From an uncultured Lachnospiraceae bacterium (GTDB lineage Bacteria > Bacillota > Clostridia > Lachnospirales > Lachnospiraceae): a stretch of 64,000 bases of DNA. The stretch's first letter is position 1. Each line of letters starts with the position of its first letter. Below are positions 25,272 to 34,014 of the stretch, piece after piece. The notes under the pieces were generated by a model that was not told the origin of the DNA, searched no databases, and saw only the letters and a program-made list of their open reading frames with translations. A program made the translations under genes and the position numbers. Where the stretch lies: positions 14,887 to 78,886 of the forward strand of contig URUU01000003.1 of NCBI GenBank assembly GCA_900551235.1, written 5' to 3'.

Positions 25272-26702
25272 CTATAAAAGAGACAATGCAAGGGAAAGTT
25301 CGGAGCGATAACGTGTCGTGTATGCCGGATATGTTTTCATGCGGTAAGCATAAAGCTTCTCCAGGAACTGCCTGTCCGTTGTGCTGTTCTTGATGTCTGC
25401 AGCCTTCACTGCTCCCGCTGCCGTCCACTGTCCATGCTGGATGGAATAGCTGAACACAGCTCCCTTTACTACATCCGGTCTTGCACTCATACTGATGCCA
25501 AATTTATTTTTCAGATATTTTTCCGTCACATCATAATATTCCTGCTTTGCAAAGGCATCCTGATAAGAAGCAAACCCTTTCGGTGACTTATTATAAATGG
25601 TTCTCCATGCAGCATAAAACTGGGTATTGCTTTTCAGAAGAGATTTCTGACTGTCTGTATAAGCCGCATACTTTTTAAACTCGGCAAAAAAAGTCTGATT
25701 ACTCTGGTAACAGTATTTTACAAATGGAAGCAGCGAATAGCGATAATCAAACTGATACTTGCCGCAGGCATTGCCATTGTCCCCGCCGACCTGCGCATAA
25801 GCTGCCGTTCCGGACTCAAATGTTGTAAAAAACAGCATCTTGTCTGTGATCTCGTCGTCCTTGTCCGTAAGATTTGCCGTGCATTTTCCGTTGTCATCAA
25901 TGTTGTATACAACACCCTCGATCGTCACTGCTTTGCTTTTCTGCATGACACCTTTGGCATTGAAATAATAAGTGACACGGTTGACAGAAACCAGTCCAAT
26001 GCTTGCCGCCGAGCCATTTTCCGGATCCAGGTAATAGCGTTTGCCTTTTAAATCCATCCATCCGCTCTGAAGCACACCGTTCTTTGAAAAATAATACTTC
26101 TTTCCGTCAATGATCTGCCAGCCCGTCAGACGGTAATACTTTTCACCGGCATAGTACGTCTTATTTTTCAGCCTGAACCATCCCTGCTTACACTTGCCGT
26201 CTTTCTTTCGCAGATAATAATACTGCCTGTTGATCCTGCGCCATCCTGTCAGCAGGTATCCGCCGCCGGATTTTGTAAAATAATAACGGCTGCCCTCGAT
26301 CATACGCCAGCCGGAAGCCCTCGCGCCATCTTTGTTCGGATCAAGATAATATTTACGCTTTCCAAGCTTGATCCATCCGATCTGCTTTTCGCCTTTTTCC
26401 GTATAATAATACCACTTTTTCCGGATCTTTACCCAGCCGCCTTTGAAACCGCGGATCCATTTGCCGTCCTCACCGACAAAATATTTCCCGATCCACTGAT
26501 TTGTCACCAGTGTTCCATCTGAACCGGCATAGTAGTCACCAACCCACTTGTTTTTTACCAGCTTCTTCCCCTTGTAGGCATAATAAATACCGTCCACCTG
26601 TTTCCAGACTGCTTTCTGTGCCGCCTGCGCATTCTGCGGCATACAGAGCATGGCAAACATCACCGCCAGAACTGCCCAGAATACCTTCGTTTTCCTTTTC
26701 AT
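25272..26702 (-). CDS. Secreted protein with choline/glucan-binding-type repeats and a lysozyme-like C-terminal domain
   Basis: A 476-residue exported protein. Signal peptide: MKRKTKVFWAVLAVMFAMLC with a likely cut after AQAA. Residues about 30-275 are at least ten cell-wall-binding repeats of about 20 residues, each with a GW..(I/R)..KxYY core such as GWRMIEGSRYYFTKSGG. The C-terminal 190 residues (from TDKMLFFTTFESG) include GDNGNACGKYQFDYRYSLL, resembling lysozyme-like or transglycosylase folds with the Glu of FESG as candidate catalytic acid; this is an inference. The start at 26702 follows AAAGGAT. A consensus promoter and a WalR-like box support a wall-metabolism role. Confidence 0.8.
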   Translation of the reverse strand: MKRKTKVFWAVLAVMFAMLCMPQNAQAAQKAVWKQVDGIYYAYKGKKLVKNKWVGDYYAGSDGTLVTNQWIGKYFVGEDGKWIRGFKGGWVKIRKKWYYYTEKGEKQIGWIKLGKRKYYLDPNKDGARASGWRMIEGSRYYFTKSGGGYLLTGWRRINRQYYYLRKKDGKCKQGWFRLKNKTYYAGEKYYRLTGWQIIDGKKYYFSKNGVLQSGWMDLKGKRYYLDPENGSAASIGLVSVNRVTYYFNAKGVMQKSKAVTIEGVVYNIDDNGKCTANLTDKDDEITDKMLFFTTFESGTAAYAQVGGDNGNACGKYQFDYRYSLLPFVKYCYQSNQTFFAEFKKYAAYTDSQKSLLKSNTQFYAAWRTIYNKSPKGFASYQDAFAKQEYYDVTEKYLKNKFGISMSARPDVVKGAVFSYSIQHGQWTAAGAVKAADIKNSTTDRQFLEKLYAYRMKTYPAYTTRYRSELSLALSLL

Positions 26703-26742
26703 TATGTAATCCTTTCCGTTGCCGCCAAATCCCAGGACAACT

Positions 26743-26759
26743 ATTACAAAATTGTTACA
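26743..26759 (-). promoter_or_regulatory. WalR (YycF)-like box
   Basis: Minus strand TGTAAC-N5-TGTAAT, an exact match to the described WalR consensus TGTWAH-N5-TGTWAH. It lies just downstream of the -10 of the wall-binding protein gene, about +7 to +25, where a bound regulator would be expected to repress. Confidence 0.5.
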
Positions 26760-26769
26760 TTTTATGGCT

Positions 26770-26798
26770 ATTATAGTGTATTCTGCTGTATTTGTCAA
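26770..26798 (-). promoter_or_regulatory. Consensus sigma-A promoter of the wall-binding protein gene
   Basis: Minus strand TTGACA (26793-26798), exactly 17 bases, TATAAT (26770-26775): a perfect housekeeping promoter. Confidence 0.9.
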
Positions 26799-26862
26799 AT
26801 CATGGCTGCGGCAGATTTCTGTTAAAAATTATTTTTCCAGAGATCCTTCCAGTTCTCCCACA

Positions 26863-28254
26863 CTATAGAACATTCGTTCCCTCCCCCGAAAAATTTTCGC
26901 AGAAATCAAAAAAAGAGAACAAAAGTCCGGTTTCTTCAATCACCAGATGGAGCTGCATATTTTTCCCCGGAACAATAAATTTCAGCACACCATACTCCAT
27001 ACTGACACACAGATAAATCTCTGCATTAAAATCCCCGACCGTTTTTCTCAGAATACGGATATCCCTCTCTTTCCCTGAAAAAAGCAGTTCCTCTATCAGC
27101 CGGATACGATCCTCCTTTTCCAGTGGATGATACAATTCTTCCGGCCATTCGCTGACCATACCGGTATCAAGGAAATGCCGGATACCTTCCATCGATGTGA
27201 TATAATGGATATTTTCTGCCTTGCGGATCGCATCTCCGTAAATATGGAGCGTCTGTATCAGCTTTTCCCGTCCCGGCAGATCTTTTCTGATGTATTTTTC
27301 ATAGATATCATCGGTCAGCACCGGTGTCAGGCACGGTGTCATCTGAAAACTCTGGATTTCATTTCCGCTTTGCAGGATTTTCCCGGTGACTTCAAACTGT
27401 TCCTCCAGGCTTTCGATGCAGCGGATCATTGGTTTGGAACCTTCCAGACATTCTTCAAAAATCTCCGAAAACATCTGAAGCATCCTCGGCTCTGCCGTTA
27501 TGTAACCCTTTTGCATGTCTGATGTCAGGACACAGGCACATTTTGACGAAAGGACCAGATACGGGAAAAAGCTGAATTTTTTCTCCTGCACGGGTATCTG
27601 GCTGTAGTAGTACCAGGTATGATAATCATAATGATAATTGTACAGCGGCAGCACACTGCGCAGACAGTCCAGATTATAATTCTTCCCAAGATGCATATTC
27701 TTCGGTGTATTGCTCAGACATATGATATGGTCGACCCTGGTACGACACACGGAATTGCCATGTGCGGCAAGAATGTTGCTCAGAGAATTACTGTCAGGCT
27801 GAATCATAAGGCGCAGATGCCCGTCCTTTCTCTTGATCTCCTCTCCGATCAGATGAAACAGTGCGGTATCCACCTCATAGCTGCCGCGCAGTGTAATATT
27901 CTCCGTATCCAGCATGGAATAACGCGCCGGCTCCTCAATCGCCGGAAATGCCGTATCCAGATTGCTCATCAGCAGAAGCTCTGAGAAAAACTTCTGTACA
28001 TCCTTGCGCCGGTAATAATTGTCGTATCCCTGTACCGATATCTCATAAGCTTCCCACAGCTTTTCTTCTTCCGAAGGAAGCAGATGCATATATTTAGCTG
28101 CCTTTTCCACGATCTCCCGATCTGAGGGGGTGCGCTGCCCCTTTAAGATCTTATACAGATTTGCACGGTCATAGCCACAGTACTTCGCAAATGCCTGCAC
28201 TTTCACATCCTTCTCTTTAATCAGCTCAGAGAGCAGATTTGCAAATTCATTCAT
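26863..28254 (-). CDS. XRE-family HTH regulator with large uncharacterised C-terminal region
   Basis: A 463-residue protein. Residues 1-65 are a Cro/C1-type helix-turn-helix (VQAFAKYCGYDRANLYKILKGQRTPS), followed by a helical segment ending near residue 95. The remaining 370 residues have no motif I recognise; it contains aromatic and Cys-rich stretches but no clear TPR repeats, membrane helix or enzyme motif. The ribosome binding site (AAGGGTG) is moderate. Upstream lies a 24-residue frame with its own signals, so a peptide-responsive regulator is conceivable but unsupported. The 161-base gap to the next minus-strand gene has no terminator that I can identify confidently. Confidence 0.8.
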   Translation of the reverse strand: MNEFANLLSELIKEKDVKVQAFAKYCGYDRANLYKILKGQRTPSDREIVEKAAKYMHLLPSEEEKLWEAYEISVQGYDNYYRRKDVQKFFSELLLMSNLDTAFPAIEEPARYSMLDTENITLRGSYEVDTALFHLIGEEIKRKDGHLRLMIQPDSNSLSNILAAHGNSVCRTRVDHIICLSNTPKNMHLGKNYNLDCLRSVLPLYNYHYDYHTWYYYSQIPVQEKKFSFFPYLVLSSKCACVLTSDMQKGYITAEPRMLQMFSEIFEECLEGSKPMIRCIESLEEQFEVTGKILQSGNEIQSFQMTPCLTPVLTDDIYEKYIRKDLPGREKLIQTLHIYGDAIRKAENIHYITSMEGIRHFLDTGMVSEWPEELYHPLEKEDRIRLIEELLFSGKERDIRILRKTVGDFNAEIYLCVSMEYGVLKFIVPGKNMQLHLVIEETGLLFSFFDFCENFSGEGTNVL

Positions 28255-28411
28255 TTTCTCACCCTTGTGTTTTTATTTTATCTTGAAGTCTTAGTATAAC
28301 CTTTCTGTGTGGAAAAGGCAATCATTTTCTTACTTCCGGTAGTTTTTTCTGATAATAGATAAATCCCTGAGAATGTTTTGATTTCATCAGATATTTTTTA
28401 GTGTAAAACAA

Positions 28412-28442
28412 CAGCAGCAGATGAATATCTTCACCTGCTGCC
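28412..28442 (-). terminator. Terminator-like hairpin after the 24-residue frame
   Basis: Minus strand GCAGCAGGTGAA / TTCATCTGCTGC, 12 positions with one mismatch, four-base loop, followed by TGTTGTTTT. Confidence 0.5.
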
Positions 28443-28461
28443 TGCTCACTCACACTACGCC

Positions 28462-28536
28462 CTATTTTTTGATTTTTACACTTTTTGTTTTTGCCATCAG
28501 AACTGCCAAATTTCTTTTCTGCATGTTTGGCATCAT
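28462..28536 (-). CDS. Possible 24-residue basic peptide
   Basis: Sequence begins MMPNMQKRNLAVLMAK and ends in Lys-rich KSVKIKK. AAAGGAGG lies about 10 bases upstream of the first ATG. A promoter TTGTTT-17-TACAAT is visible upstream (about 28568-28596) and a hairpin with T-rich tail follows. The combination of promoter, ribosome binding site and terminator around such a small frame is unlikely by chance but not proof. It is not homologous to anything I recognise. Confidence 0.35.
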   Translation of the reverse strand: MMPNMQKRNLAVLMAKTKSVKIKK

Positions 28537-28667
28537 CTCGCCATTCCTCCTTTGCTTTCTGATTGTTTCATTGTATAAACTTTTCCGCATCAAAACAAGA
28601 TGTGTCAAACTTTGTGGTCAGAGTTTTTTCACAGCCTACACTTTCGCATAAGCTGTACTCTTAAAAA

Positions 28668-28835
28668 TCATTTTACCAGAAGTCTGTTTTCTTCTATCCA
28701 GTTCCGGACATCATCTTCACTGACTTTAAGCAGTCTGGCGATCCTTTCGATCTCCATGCCCTCCTGCATATCGTGTGTTTCTCCCTGACGGATCAAGTTT
28801 AGAATAATCCGTTTGCGGCAGTCGTAATGTTTCAT
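28668..28835 (-). CDS. 55-residue helix-turn-helix-like protein
   Basis: The frame reads MKHYDCRKRIILNLIRQG, continues through EIERIARLLKVSEDDVRNWI and ends RLLVK. The second half has the pattern of a DNA-binding helix-turn-helix (IARLLKVSEDDVRNWIEEN). There is no obvious ribosome binding site and an in-frame stop lies seven codons upstream, so it may be weakly expressed or a remnant of a longer protein. It lies 78 bases beyond spoIVA on the same strand. The rest of the gap 28255-28912 contains nothing else I can support. Confidence 0.5.
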   Translation of the reverse strand: MKHYDCRKRIILNLIRQGETHDMQEGMEIERIARLLKVSEDDVRNWIEENRLLVK

Positions 28836-28868
28836 GCAGGCATAAACTTTGGCTCATTACCCACCTGC

Positions 28869-28906
28869 GTCAAACAGGCAGCCTACCTCTTTAAGTAGAC
28901 TGCCTG
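28869..28906 (-). terminator. Terminator of spoIVA
   Basis: Minus strand CAGGCAGTCTAC / GGTAGGCTGCCTG stem with one mismatch and a seven-base loop, followed by a short T run, directly after the spoIVA stop. Confidence 0.65.
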
Positions 28907-28912
28907 CCCTTC

Positions 28913-30382
28913 CTATATGATGATACAGATCATCCTTCCGCTTGATTCATTCACGATCTTTTTCATGGTATCCTGCAGTTTGCCCTGGCTCTCTTCGCCG
29001 ATCATGGCAAGTTTGGTGCGGATGCCGTCCTCCACCAGCTGGCTGACAGATTTTCCAAAAATATTGGTATCCCAGATACCATTTTCTTCTTTGGCATTTT
29101 CTTCGATATAAGCGATCAGGTCTTTTGCCTGCTGTTCGCTGCCGACGATCGGTGCGATCTCCGTCTCGATATCTGCCCGGATCAGATGCACAGACGGGCT
29201 GTAGGCTTTTATCTTGACGCCGTAGCGGTTTCCCTGTTTTGTGATCGCAGGTGCTTCGAGGCGGATCTCTTCTCTCTGTGGTGTGATCACACCGTAACCT
29301 GTGCCATGTACGGCATTTAAGGCTTCCTGCACGCTCTCATATTCCCTGCGTTTCTTAGAGAGTTCCCGGATCATGGAGATCAGTTGATATTCTCCGTCGA
29401 TCTGCACGCCTGCCATCTCGCTGAGCATCTGATAATAATACCTTTCCGGCACTTCAAGACGCACCTGTACGCTGCCGTCGGACAGCGAAATCTGTTCCAG
29501 TTTGCTTTTGTCAATGTATTCGCAGGATGGTGCCAGTGATTCTGCCGTCACATCCCGCAGGCTGCCGACTTTTGTAAAAATTTCCCGGACTGCCTCCAGG
29601 ATTGCCTTTTTTACCGGATGTTCGGTGTCCAGTGTTTCGATCCACCGCGGCACAAAAAACTCAATGCGGGTCAGTGGAAATGCATAGAGAAGCTCCGTCA
29701 GGATCCTGCGGATATCCTCTTCTTTCATCTGCTCACAGTTGACCGGGATCACGGCAGTTTCATACGTTTTTGACAGTTCTTCTGTCAGCGCTTTCGTCTC
29801 CTGCGAATATGGTTTCTGCGAATTTAAAACGATCACAAACGGCTTGCCTGTTTTTTTCAGTTCCGAAACGGTCTTTTCCTCTGCACTTTTATATGCTTCC
29901 CTCGGGAAATCCCCGATCGTTCCGTCGGTTGTCAAAAGGATCCCGACGGTTGAGTGGTCGCGGATCACTTTTCCGGTGCCGATCTCTGCTGCCTGCGGGA
30001 ATGGGATCGCCTCTTTTAACCACGGCGTTTTTACCATCCGCACCTGATTATTTTCATCGAGTCCAAATGCCCCGTCGATCACAAATCCTATGCAGTCGAT
30101 CAGGCGGATTTTTGCCGTAATCCCTTCATCCAGTTCTACTTCCGCTGCTTTTGCCGGAACAAATTTCGGTTCTACGGTTGTGATCGTCTTTCCGCCGCCG
30201 CTCACCGGAAGTTCATCCGTCGATATCTGACTGTTTTCTTTTTTCATATGCGGCAGAACAAGCTGCTCCATAAAACGGCGGACAAATGTAGATTTCCCTG
30301 TTCGCACCGGGCCGACCACGCCTATGTAGATCTCGCCCTTCGTCCGTGCCTGTATATCCTGATATAGATGAAACGTATCCAT
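28913..30382 (-). CDS. spoIVA: Stage IV sporulation protein A
   Basis: A 489-residue ATPase that polymerises on the forespore surface and forms the base layer of the spore coat. The Walker A motif is GPVRTGKSTFVRRFMEQ; DCIGFVIDGAFG is the switch region; the C-terminal end MICIII is the hydrophobic tail required for coat localisation in Bacillus. Length is normal. The ribosome binding site GAGGGGG is unusually strong and sits inside a 10-bp hairpin stem. It is directly downstream of hydA, an unexpected neighbour, so that hairpin probably isolates the two units. Expression is expected in the mother cell under sigma-E, but I could not identify a sigma-E promoter. Confidence 0.97.
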   Translation of the reverse strand: MDTFHLYQDIQARTKGEIYIGVVGPVRTGKSTFVRRFMEQLVLPHMKKENSQISTDELPVSGGGKTITTVEPKFVPAKAAEVELDEGITAKIRLIDCIGFVIDGAFGLDENNQVRMVKTPWLKEAIPFPQAAEIGTGKVIRDHSTVGILLTTDGTIGDFPREAYKSAEEKTVSELKKTGKPFVIVLNSQKPYSQETKALTEELSKTYETAVIPVNCEQMKEEDIRRILTELLYAFPLTRIEFFVPRWIETLDTEHPVKKAILEAVREIFTKVGSLRDVTAESLAPSCEYIDKSKLEQISLSDGSVQVRLEVPERYYYQMLSEMAGVQIDGEYQLISMIRELSKKRREYESVQEALNAVHGTGYGVITPQREEIRLEAPAITKQGNRYGVKIKAYSPSVHLIRADIETEIAPIVGSEQQAKDLIAYIEENAKEENGIWDTNIFGKSVSQLVEDGIRTKLAMIGEESQGKLQDTMKKIVNESSGRMICIII

Positions 30383-30388
30383 AATTTA

Positions 30389-30426
30389 ACCCCCTCACTA
30401 TACTGATACAGCATATGTGAGGGGGT
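30389..30426 (-). promoter_or_regulatory. Hairpin between hydA and spoIVA containing the spoIVA ribosome binding site
   Basis: ACCCCCTCAC (30389-30398) and GTGAGGGGGT (30417-30426) are perfect complements around 18 bases. On the minus strand the 3' arm is the spoIVA Shine-Dalgarno, seven bases before the ATG. Only a weak T-rich tail (TTAAATTAT) follows, so it may be a terminator of the hyd operon, a translational block on spoIVA in read-through RNA, or both. Confidence 0.7.
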
Positions 30427-30433
30427 ATCGCTT

Positions 30434-32122
30434 TTAGAACGGATTATGTAACAGCTCGTGTGCTTTTCCTTTGAAATCTTCGCCGTTGTAAAAGACATCC
30501 ATCAATGGATTTTCGGTACATTTCTTGATCGCCATATTTCCGTCTGCACGGTACAGTCCTTTCGCTCTTGCTTCTTTATGTCTTGGACCTGCCGGGATCG
30601 TCTGGCCGCCGCCCATGATACAGCCGCGTCTGCATGCCATGACCTCGATCAGATGATACTGTTTTTCACCGCTTTGTACCTGTTCCATGACTTTTCTGGC
30701 ATTTGCAAGTCCGCTGGCTACGCAGATATTCAGCTCTTTGCCTTCGTATGTGATAGAAAATTCTTTGATGCCTTCCTCGCCACGCATACCTGCTTCTGCG
30801 ATGGAATCCATCACAGCATTCCCATGTCCCGGAACGAGTCTTCGGATCACCGCCTCAGTCACACCGCCGGTCACACCGAAGATCACACCGGCACCGGATG
30901 CAATGCCAAACGGCATATCGCAGGATTCTGCCTCGATCTTATCAAGTGCAATACCGGCGGTACGGATCATCCTGGTAAGCTCTGTTGTGGTGATGACAAT
31001 GTCCGTGTCCTTCTCGCCTTTGGTATAGCTGTTCGGACGCTCTGCCTCCATCTTCTTTGCCGTACATGGCATGATGGATACGACCATCGTCTTTTTGCCT
31101 TCTGCATGCTCCGGATTGCGGTAATATTCTTTGATGACCGCGGAGAACATCTGCTGCGGAGAACGGCAGGTGGAGACATTTTCCTTAAAATCCGGGAACT
31201 GATCCTGCACAAATTTTACCCATGCCGGACAGCAGGAGGTAAGAAGCGGCAGGTTCTCGCCTTTTTCAAGACGTTTCAGGAATTCTGCAGACTCCTCCAT
31301 GATCGTCAGGTCGGCAGAATAGCTGGTGTCAAAAACTTCATCAAATCCCATGCGGTGCAGGACTGCTACGATCTTGCCCATCGCATTCTCACCTTTTGGC
31401 AGTCCAAAGGCATCACCGGCTGCCACACGCACTGCCGGTGCGATCTGGGCAACAACTCTGGTGTCTTTATCTTCCAGTGCCTTCCAGACTTCCCCGATGT
31501 TGGTACGGATCGTGATCGCACCGGTCGGACAGAATACACGGCACTGTCCACAGTTTACACAGTCTGTCTCTGCGATCTGCCGGTCAAATGCCGGCATGAC
31601 CATCGCATCCGTTCCACGGTAAGCAAAGTCAATCGCTCCGATTCCCTGGATCTCATCGCAGACACGCACACAGTTTCCGCACAGGATACATTTATTCGGG
31701 TCTCGTACGATCGCCGGGGAAGAAAAGTCAAGCGGTCTTTCTTCTCTGGTATTCTGGAAACGGACTTTTTTCACGCCGAGGCGGTGTGCCAGCTCCTGAA
31801 GTACACATTCGCCGCTCTTGATACAGGTCGTACAGTCCCTGCAATGTGCAGCCAGCAGAAGCTCTACAATCAGCTTGCGGTATTTTCTTACTTTTTCTGA
31901 GTTTGTATAGATCACCATGCCATCTCTTGGCTCTTCGGAGCAGGACGCAAACGTTCTGCCTCTGTCATCTTCCACCGTACAGAGTCTGCATGCACCAAAA
32001 GTAGAAAGTTCTGAATGGTAACACAGTGTCGGTACGTCAATGCCTGCTTTCCTTATGACCGACAGAATGTTTTTTTCATCGGTAAATTCTACTTTTCTGC
32101 CGTCAATTATCATTAATCCCAT
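30434..32122 (-). CDS. hydA: Electron-bifurcating [FeFe] hydrogenase catalytic subunit HydA
   Basis: A 562-residue catalytic subunit. N-terminal [2Fe-2S] region (STFGACRLCTVE, CSEEP), a His-Cys3 cluster motif (HCRDCTTCIKSGEC), two [4Fe-4S] motifs (CILCGNCVRVCDE, CVNCGQCRVFCPTG), then the H-cluster motifs TSCCPAW (L1), MPCTAKKMEAERP (L2) and MACRRGCIMGGGQ (L3). With HydB and HydC it forms the cytoplasmic complex that couples H2 to NAD and ferredoxin simultaneously. It is shorter than the Thermotoga HydA because the C-terminal [2Fe-2S] domain is absent. GGAGG lies seven bases before the ATG. Third gene of hydCBA. Confidence 0.96.
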   Translation of the reverse strand: MGLMIIDGRKVEFTDEKNILSVIRKAGIDVPTLCYHSELSTFGACRLCTVEDDRGRTFASCSEEPRDGMVIYTNSEKVRKYRKLIVELLLAAHCRDCTTCIKSGECVLQELAHRLGVKKVRFQNTREERPLDFSSPAIVRDPNKCILCGNCVRVCDEIQGIGAIDFAYRGTDAMVMPAFDRQIAETDCVNCGQCRVFCPTGAITIRTNIGEVWKALEDKDTRVVAQIAPAVRVAAGDAFGLPKGENAMGKIVAVLHRMGFDEVFDTSYSADLTIMEESAEFLKRLEKGENLPLLTSCCPAWVKFVQDQFPDFKENVSTCRSPQQMFSAVIKEYYRNPEHAEGKKTMVVSIMPCTAKKMEAERPNSYTKGEKDTDIVITTTELTRMIRTAGIALDKIEAESCDMPFGIASGAGVIFGVTGGVTEAVIRRLVPGHGNAVMDSIAEAGMRGEEGIKEFSITYEGKELNICVASGLANARKVMEQVQSGEKQYHLIEVMACRRGCIMGGGQTIPAGPRHKEARAKGLYRADGNMAIKKCTENPLMDVFYNGEDFKGKAHELLHNPF

Positions 32123-32133
32123 AATCCACCCTC

Positions 32134-34014
32134 CTACTCTTCTATGTAAATGGCATTAAATGCACAGTTTTCTTTACATGCACCACATTTGATACAGATA
32201 TTCGGGTCAATATGGAACGGATGTTTTACTTTTCCGCTGATCGCATCAACCGGACAGTTCTTCGCACACTTGCTGCAGCCTTTGCAGTATTCCGGATTGA
32301 TCACATATTTACGCATAGCCTGACAGACTTTTGCGGCACATTTATGCTCGTTGATATGTTCCAGATATTCGTTTCGGAATAATTTGAGGGTACTGATGAC
32401 CGGAAGCGGTGCACTCTTTCCAAGTCCGCAAAGTGCCATGCCGCGTATCATTGCCGCAAGCTCCTCCAGGCGGTCGAGATCTTCCTCCTCGCCTCTGCCC
32501 TCTACGATCTTTTCCAGGATCTCCAGCATACGCTTTGTACCTTCCCGGCACGGAACACATTTACCGCAGGACTCTCTCTGCGTAAAACTCATAAAGAATC
32601 TGGCAACTTCTACCATACAGGTGTGCTGATCCATGACAACCATTCCGCCGGAGCCTACGATCGCATCAAATTTCTTTACGGAGTCAAAATCAAGCGGTTC
32701 ATCCAGATGCTTTTCTGTCAGACAGCCGCCGGACGGTCCGCCGATCTGTACGGCTTTAAACTCAGAGCCTTCTTTGAGTCCGCCGCCGATATCATAAATG
32801 ATCTCACGCAGGGTACTTCCCATCGGCACTTCGATCAGACCGGTGTTTTCAATCGCACCGGTCAGGGAGAATGTTTTTGTTCCAGGGCTTCCGGCCGTTC
32901 CGATCGAGCGATACCAGTCGGCACCCTGCAGAACGATCTTCGGCACGTTGGCAAACGTCTCTACGTTATTGAGGACAGTCGGTTTCTCCCAGAGTCCTTT
33001 TTCTACGGTTCTAGGCGGTTTGACACGCGGCATGCCTCGTTTCCCTTCGATGGATGCCGTCAGCGCACTTCCCTCTCCACATACAAATGCACCGGCTCCG
33101 CGGTTGATATGCATATGGAAACAGAAATCCGTTCCTAAAATGTTGTCACCGAGCAGATTGCGTTTTTCCATCTCTGCGATCGCATGGCGGAGTCTGGATA
33201 CGGACATCGGATATTCTGCACGCACATAAATATAGCCATTGGCTGCCCCGACTGCATAGCCGGCGATCATCATACCTTCCAGAAGTTTGTACGGATCGCC
33301 CTCCATAACGGAGCCATCCATAAAGGCACCCGGATCGCCTTCATCACCGTTGCATACGACGTAACGCTCTTTTTCTTGCTGACGTGCCACCTGTTTCCAT
33401 TTACGGCCGGCCGGGAAACCGCCGCCGCCTCTTCCGCGCAGTCCGGATTTATCGATCTCTTCGATCACTTCTTCGCTTGTCATCTCAAACATCGCTTTTT
33501 CCAGGGCTGAAAAACCGCCGGATGCCATATACTCGTCAATGGATTCTGCATCAAAGCGTCCGCAGTTCTCCAGAACGATCCTCGTCTGTTTCGCAATAAA
33601 CGGGATCTCTTCCGGATGACGGTAAACTTTTTTCTCTTTGCGGTATAACAGACGCTCTACCTCTTCATCATCAAGTACCGCACGGTCAAATAATTCCTGG
33701 CAGTCATCCAGCTGAACTTTTACATACTGAACAGTCTCATCACCTTTCGTGATACGCACAAGCGGTCCCAGTTCACAGAAACCCTGACATCCTGTTTTTT
33801 TCAGTCCAATATGCTGATCTTCGTCATGTGGTGCAAACGTTACGCTCACACCCGGTGTTGTATTGGCAAGTTTTAAAAAGCGGTTGTATATTTTTTCAGA
33901 ACCGGTTGCGATACAGCCGGTGCCGGAGCAGACCAGAATACGACAGACGGCCGTCTCCATATCTGCTTTTGCCTTCTTTCGACATTCTTTTAACTCGTCT
34001 CTGTTATGGATCAT
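32134..34014 (-). CDS. hydB: Bifurcating hydrogenase NADH/flavin subunit HydB (NuoF-like)
   Basis: A 626-residue subunit. N-terminal thioredoxin-like [2Fe-2S] domain (CSGTGCIATGSEK, KKTGCQGFCELGP), NuoF-like FMN and NAD-binding core (LRGRGGGGFPAGRKWKQ), a [4Fe-4S] site (ESCGKCVPCREGTKRM), and two C-terminal ferredoxin clusters (CKGCSKCAKNCP, CIKCGACKENCA). It carries the flavin where electron bifurcation is thought to occur. The ATG at 34014 overlaps the hydC stop by one base (TGATG) behind GAGGTGA, showing translational coupling; a GTG two codons earlier is an alternative start. Confidence 0.96.
   Translation of the reverse strand: MIHNRDELKECRKKAKADMETAVCRILVCSGTGCIATGSEKIYNRFLKLANTTPGVSVTFAPHDEDQHIGLKKTGCQGFCELGPLVRITKGDETVQYVKVQLDDCQELFDRAVLDDEEVERLLYRKEKKVYRHPEEIPFIAKQTRIVLENCGRFDAESIDEYMASGGFSALEKAMFEMTSEEVIEEIDKSGLRGRGGGGFPAGRKWKQVARQQEKERYVVCNGDEGDPGAFMDGSVMEGDPYKLLEGMMIAGYAVGAANGYIYVRAEYPMSVSRLRHAIAEMEKRNLLGDNILGTDFCFHMHINRGAGAFVCGEGSALTASIEGKRGMPRVKPPRTVEKGLWEKPTVLNNVETFANVPKIVLQGADWYRSIGTAGSPGTKTFSLTGAIENTGLIEVPMGSTLREIIYDIGGGLKEGSEFKAVQIGGPSGGCLTEKHLDEPLDFDSVKKFDAIVGSGGMVVMDQHTCMVEVARFFMSFTQRESCGKCVPCREGTKRMLEILEKIVEGRGEEEDLDRLEELAAMIRGMALCGLGKSAPLPVISTLKLFRNEYLEHINEHKCAAKVCQAMRKYVINPEYCKGCSKCAKNCPVDAISGKVKHPFHIDPNICIKCGACKENCAFNAIYIEE

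Noticed and set aside
30458..31900. 480-codon open frame on the plus strand opposite hydA
   Set aside because: It mirrors the hydA gene codon structure, has no ribosome binding site and no recognisable protein features; the minus-strand gene is certain.
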